This document shows, piece after piece, positions 13,982-16,216 of a DNA stretch of 16,216 nt. Every line of letters begins with the position of its first letter. Within the stretch, counting starts at the first letter, position 1. Under the pieces are notes generated by a model. That model made no database searches. It saw only the letters and a list, made by a program, of their open reading frames with translations, and was not told the origin of the DNA. The DNA comes from an uncultured Clostridia bacterium (GTDB lineage Bacteria; Bacillota; Clostridia; Oscillospirales; Acutalibacteraceae), in the NCBI GenBank assembly GCA_937902305.1, contig CALDHV010000011.1:1-16216 (forward strand), written 5' to 3'. A program made the position numbers and the translations under genes.

Positions 13982-15798
13982 GGCGACACCTCCCCGTAGT
14001 TTTCTGCCTGACGGCGGAACATCTCGGCATACCGCCCGTTTTTCGCCATCAGCTCGGCGTGGGTGCCGGTTTCCAGCACCGTGCCTTTTTCCATCAGATA
14101 TACGCGATCAGCCGTCACCGCCGAGGACAGGCGGTGCGAAATAAACACCATCCCGCAATCGCGGCACGCCTGCGCCATACGCTCATACATCTCGTGCTCC
14201 GCGATCGGGTCGAGCGCGCTGGACGGCTCGTCCAAAATGACGAAACGGTTATTCCCCGCAAAAACGTGGGCGATCGCCATTTTCTGCGTTTCGCCGCCGG
14301 AAAGCTGCTCGCCCTCCTCGTCAAACTCACGGGTGAGCACCGTCTTTGTCCCCGCCGAAAAGCCGGCGATCTTATCGCGCAAGCCGCTCTGCTCCAACGC
14401 GGCGGAAACGGTCGCCTCATCCCCCGGGCAAGCCGGACGCCCCAGTACATTTTCCTCCACCGACAGCGCAAAAAGGTGGGTGTCCTGCATCACACAGCCG
14501 AACGGCTCGCGGTAATCGTCCACCGGGAAATCCCGGATGTCGGTGCCGCCGTATGTGATCCTGCCATCGGTCGGGTCGTACAGCCGCAGTAAGAGCTTGA
14601 CCAGCGTCGTTTTACCCGCGCCGTTATGCCCGACGATGGCGATTTTTTCCCTGGCGCCGATGCGGATATTGACATCGTGCAGGCAGTCGTGGTCGGAGCC
14701 TTCATAGCGGAAGCGGACATTCTCCATCACCAGATCGCCGCTCTCCGGCAGAGGGGCATCCCCGCCGGTGATGACGATCTCTCTTTCCAAAAACTGCCGC
14801 AGATTTTCAATATACAGCGCGTGCTCATGGAATTGCATCAGCACGCCGAAGGCTTCCAGCAACGACCCGGAAATATGGCTGACCGCCCCTGCGACCACGA
14901 TGCAGTCACCAATGCCCATCGTGCCGACCGACAGCGTTTTCCACGCCGCGTAAAAGGTTGCGCCAAACGGCATCAGCACATTGGTGCAAACACCGGAAAT
15001 ATAGCTGAGCACCCACAGCCGCAAGCCATAGGTCTTGACGATGTGCATAATTTCCGCCCCTGCCTCGCGAAAGCGCGTAAGCATCAGACCCGGCATCGCA
15101 GTCAGCCGCATCTCCTTGGCGTAATCCGCCAGATAGAAGGTGCGACGGGCATAGTTTTCGCGCCGCTTTTGCTCCACGGTCGCCATTCTGCGCTCAAAGG
15201 TCAGCGTGTGCTGACGCGCCAAAAGCGGCACGGTCAGCAACGGCACCGCCGCGAAGATCAGCAAAAACGGGTCGATCGCGGTCAGCATCCCGAAATTGGC
15301 GGAAAATGAGGTCAGCAGGCTACTGATGGAGGAAAGCGTAGTCATCATCTGCGAGGTTTGGTCACTGCACTCCTCCACCGCCTTGGAAAAGCTGTCATAA
15401 TAGGCAGGATCCTCATAGCAGGACAGGTCTGCGCGAGCGGCACGTTCATACAACGCACCGTTGATACGGCGGGATACGCTCGCCTCAAACCGGGGCAACA
15501 GCCAAATATTGACGACATGGGCAAACAGGTCGCTAAGCACCGTGGCGATCAGAATACCGACCAGCAAAGCCAGTATTTGCGCGTAGGTTTTGCCCTGCCC
15601 GATGCCGTTGAGGGTATAGCGCAGGAGGAAAGAGCCGCTGAAAAAGCTCATCAGCCCGGTCAGCGCCGCGCTGAAAAACACCAACGCGATATAGCCCGGC
15701 GCGGCGCGGTGGATCTCGGTGAGCAAAAACCGGTTATTCCCGATCTCACGGCGAAGCGGCAGGCGGATCTTTTCCGGCGCTTCGGGGCTTTTTTTCAT
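13966..15798 (-). CDS. ABC exporter half-transporter (membrane plus ATPase), first of pair
   Basis: 610 residues from ATG 15798, with AAAGGAGG upstream. Membrane domain (about 33-320) with hydrophobic segments near 36-58, 73-99, 158-195 and 263-317. The ATPase domain has Walker A GHNGAGKTT (390-398), Q-loop VMQDTHLF, signature LSGGE (499-503), Walker B FVILDEP (519-525) with E524, D-loop SALD and switch H555. Both this protein and its partner have complete consensus catalytic residues, so neither nucleotide site looks degenerate, unlike many heterodimeric exporters. Both share the linker motif H-E-H-(A/G)-L-(Y/F)-I-E before the ATPase. The stop overlaps the second half-transporter's start by 16 bases. 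Substrate: unknown; drug, lipid or peptide export are all possible. Confidence 0.92.
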   Translation of the reverse strand: MKKSPEAPEKIRLPLRREIGNNRFLLTEIHRAAPGYIALVFFSAALTGLMSFFSGSFLLRYTLNGIGQGKTYAQILALLVGILIATVLSDLFAHVVNIWLLPRFEASVSRRINGALYERAARADLSCYEDPAYYDSFSKAVEECSDQTSQMMTTLSSISSLLTSFSANFGMLTAIDPFLLIFAAVPLLTVPLLARQHTLTFERRMATVEQKRRENYARRTFYLADYAKEMRLTAMPGLMLTRFREAGAEIMHIVKTYGLRLWVLSYISGVCTNVLMPFGATFYAAWKTLSVGTMGIGDCIVVAGAVSHISGSLLEAFGVLMQFHEHALYIENLRQFLEREIVITGGDAPLPESGDLVMENVRFRYEGSDHDCLHDVNIRIGAREKIAIVGHNGAGKTTLVKLLLRLYDPTDGRITYGGTDIRDFPVDDYREPFGCVMQDTHLFALSVEENVLGRPACPGDEATVSAALEQSGLRDKIAGFSAGTKTVLTREFDEEGEQLSGGETQKMAIAHVFAGNNRFVILDEPSSALDPIAEHEMYERMAQACRDCGMVFISHRLSSAVTADRVYLMEKGTVLETGTHAELMAKNGRYAEMFRRQAENYGEVSPCHPE

Positions 15799-15836
15799 AC
15801 TATTTCCTCCTTTCGCGATGTTTTATCGTCGAAAAA

Positions 15837-15865
15837 AGTATACTACACCGCCGAATAGCGGTCAA
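15837..15865 (-). promoter_or_regulatory. sigma-A promoter of the ABC exporter operon
   Basis: On the minus strand, TTGACC (15865-15860) and TATACT (15842-15837) are separated by 17 bases, 38 bases before the ATG at 15798. It indicates that the exporter genes are transcribed separately from uvrB; I see no terminator hairpin between uvrB and this promoter. Confidence 0.8.
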
Positions 15866-15897
15866 CTGTCAGCGCCAAATAGTGCCAAAACATCCCA

Positions 15898-16216
15898 TTA
15901 TTTTTCGTTTTGCAGCTCCTTGATCCGGTCGCGAAGCATCGCCGCGTGCTCGAACTCCAGCAGACGGGAGGCGTTTTTCATTTCCTTGGTCAACTGCCGG
16001 ATCAGCTCCTCCCGCTCGGCGCGGGTCAGGCGCATCCCTTTTTGATTGCGGGCGTTTTTGCCGCCAACCGATATTTCCAGTATCTCCCGCACATCCTTGC
16101 GGATGGTCTGCGGAACGACGCCGTGCGCTTCGTTGTATGCCTGCTGCTTTTCACGGCGGCGGTAGGTCTCCCTTATGGCTCTTTCCATGGACGGCGTTAC
16201 CGTGTCGGCGTACATT
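15898..16216 (-). CDS. uvrB: UvrABC excinuclease subunit B, C-terminal part
   Basis: The frame enters from the right edge and ends at TAA 15898-15900; 105 residues plus a partial codon are visible. The sequence MYADTVTPSMERAIRETYRR matches the end of the UvrB helicase core (MYAD..T.SM..AI.ET.RRR), followed by QQAYNEAHGVVPQTIRKDVRE, a classical UvrB segment. Residues about 66-105 form the C-terminal UVR helical hairpin (EELIRQLTKEMKNASRLLEFEHAAMLRDRIKEL is the diagnostic region), which contacts UvrA and UvrC. UvrB loads on DNA damage and is required for both nucleotide-excision incisions. The N-terminal helicase motifs lie outside this window. The ATG at 16215 is internal, not the gene start. 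Confidence 0.95.
   Translation of the reverse strand, partial: MYADTVTPSMERAIRETYRRREKQQAYNEAHGVVPQTIRKDVREILEISVGGKNARNQKGMRLTRAEREELIRQLTKEMKNASRLLEFEHAAMLRDRIKELQNEK

Noticed and set aside
1..16216. CRISPR arrays, tRNA/rRNA genes, transposases, phage genes and attachment sites
   Set aside because: Read through both strands and found none; the inverted repeats present are explained as terminators or operators.

Overview
The window looks like chromosomal DNA from a high-GC member of the Clostridia (Oscillospirales/Ruminococcaceae-like gut Firmicute). The evidence is strong AAGGAGG-type ribosome binding sites, sigma-A promoters of the TTGACA-N17-TATAAT type, a YtrA-type GntR/ABC operon, a glycyl radical enzyme (a strictly anaerobic chemistry) and protein families that I know mainly from Clostridia. 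No rRNA, tRNA, CRISPR array, phage or insertion sequence was seen. Genes are tightly packed, and none of the intergenic gaps exceeds about 215 bases.

Layout. (1) Positions 1-2389, minus strand: an AlkD-like DNA alkylation repair protein, then a macro-domain-like protein whose ADP-ribose loops are eroded, then (after a terminator-like hairpin and a second large hairpin) a von Willebrand factor A protein that runs off the left edge. (2) 2534-5361, plus strand: a promoter, an LtaS-like polyglycerol-phosphate/sulfatase-fold membrane enzyme, a translationally coupled MgtC/SapB protein and a strong terminator. (3) 5372-8169, plus strand: a YtrA-family GntR repressor, an ABC ATPase, a membrane permease and a lipoprotein, with overlapping or nearly touching genes, closed by a bidirectional terminator. 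(4) 8176-11905: a glycyl radical enzyme and its radical-SAM activase on the minus strand, divergent from an AraC-family regulator whose promoter carries a palindrome between -35 and -10. (5) 11904-15865, minus strand: two half-size ABC exporters, probably a heterodimer, followed by a 48-codon remnant that looks like a short-chain dehydrogenase reduced to its two ends. (6) 15898-16216, minus strand: the C-terminus of UvrB.

How the genes work together. The LtaS-like/MgtC pair suggests envelope polymer synthesis or divalent-cation and membrane homeostasis. The YtrA cassette resembles envelope-stress ABC operons that respond to cell-wall antibiotics. The AraC protein is the obvious candidate regulator of the glycyl radical enzyme pair. 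The substrates of the radical enzyme and of the ABC exporters cannot be read from the sequence. The most unusual items are the eroded macro protein, the internally deleted dehydrogenase, and the small glycyl radical enzyme of uncertain class with its cysteine-poor activase.
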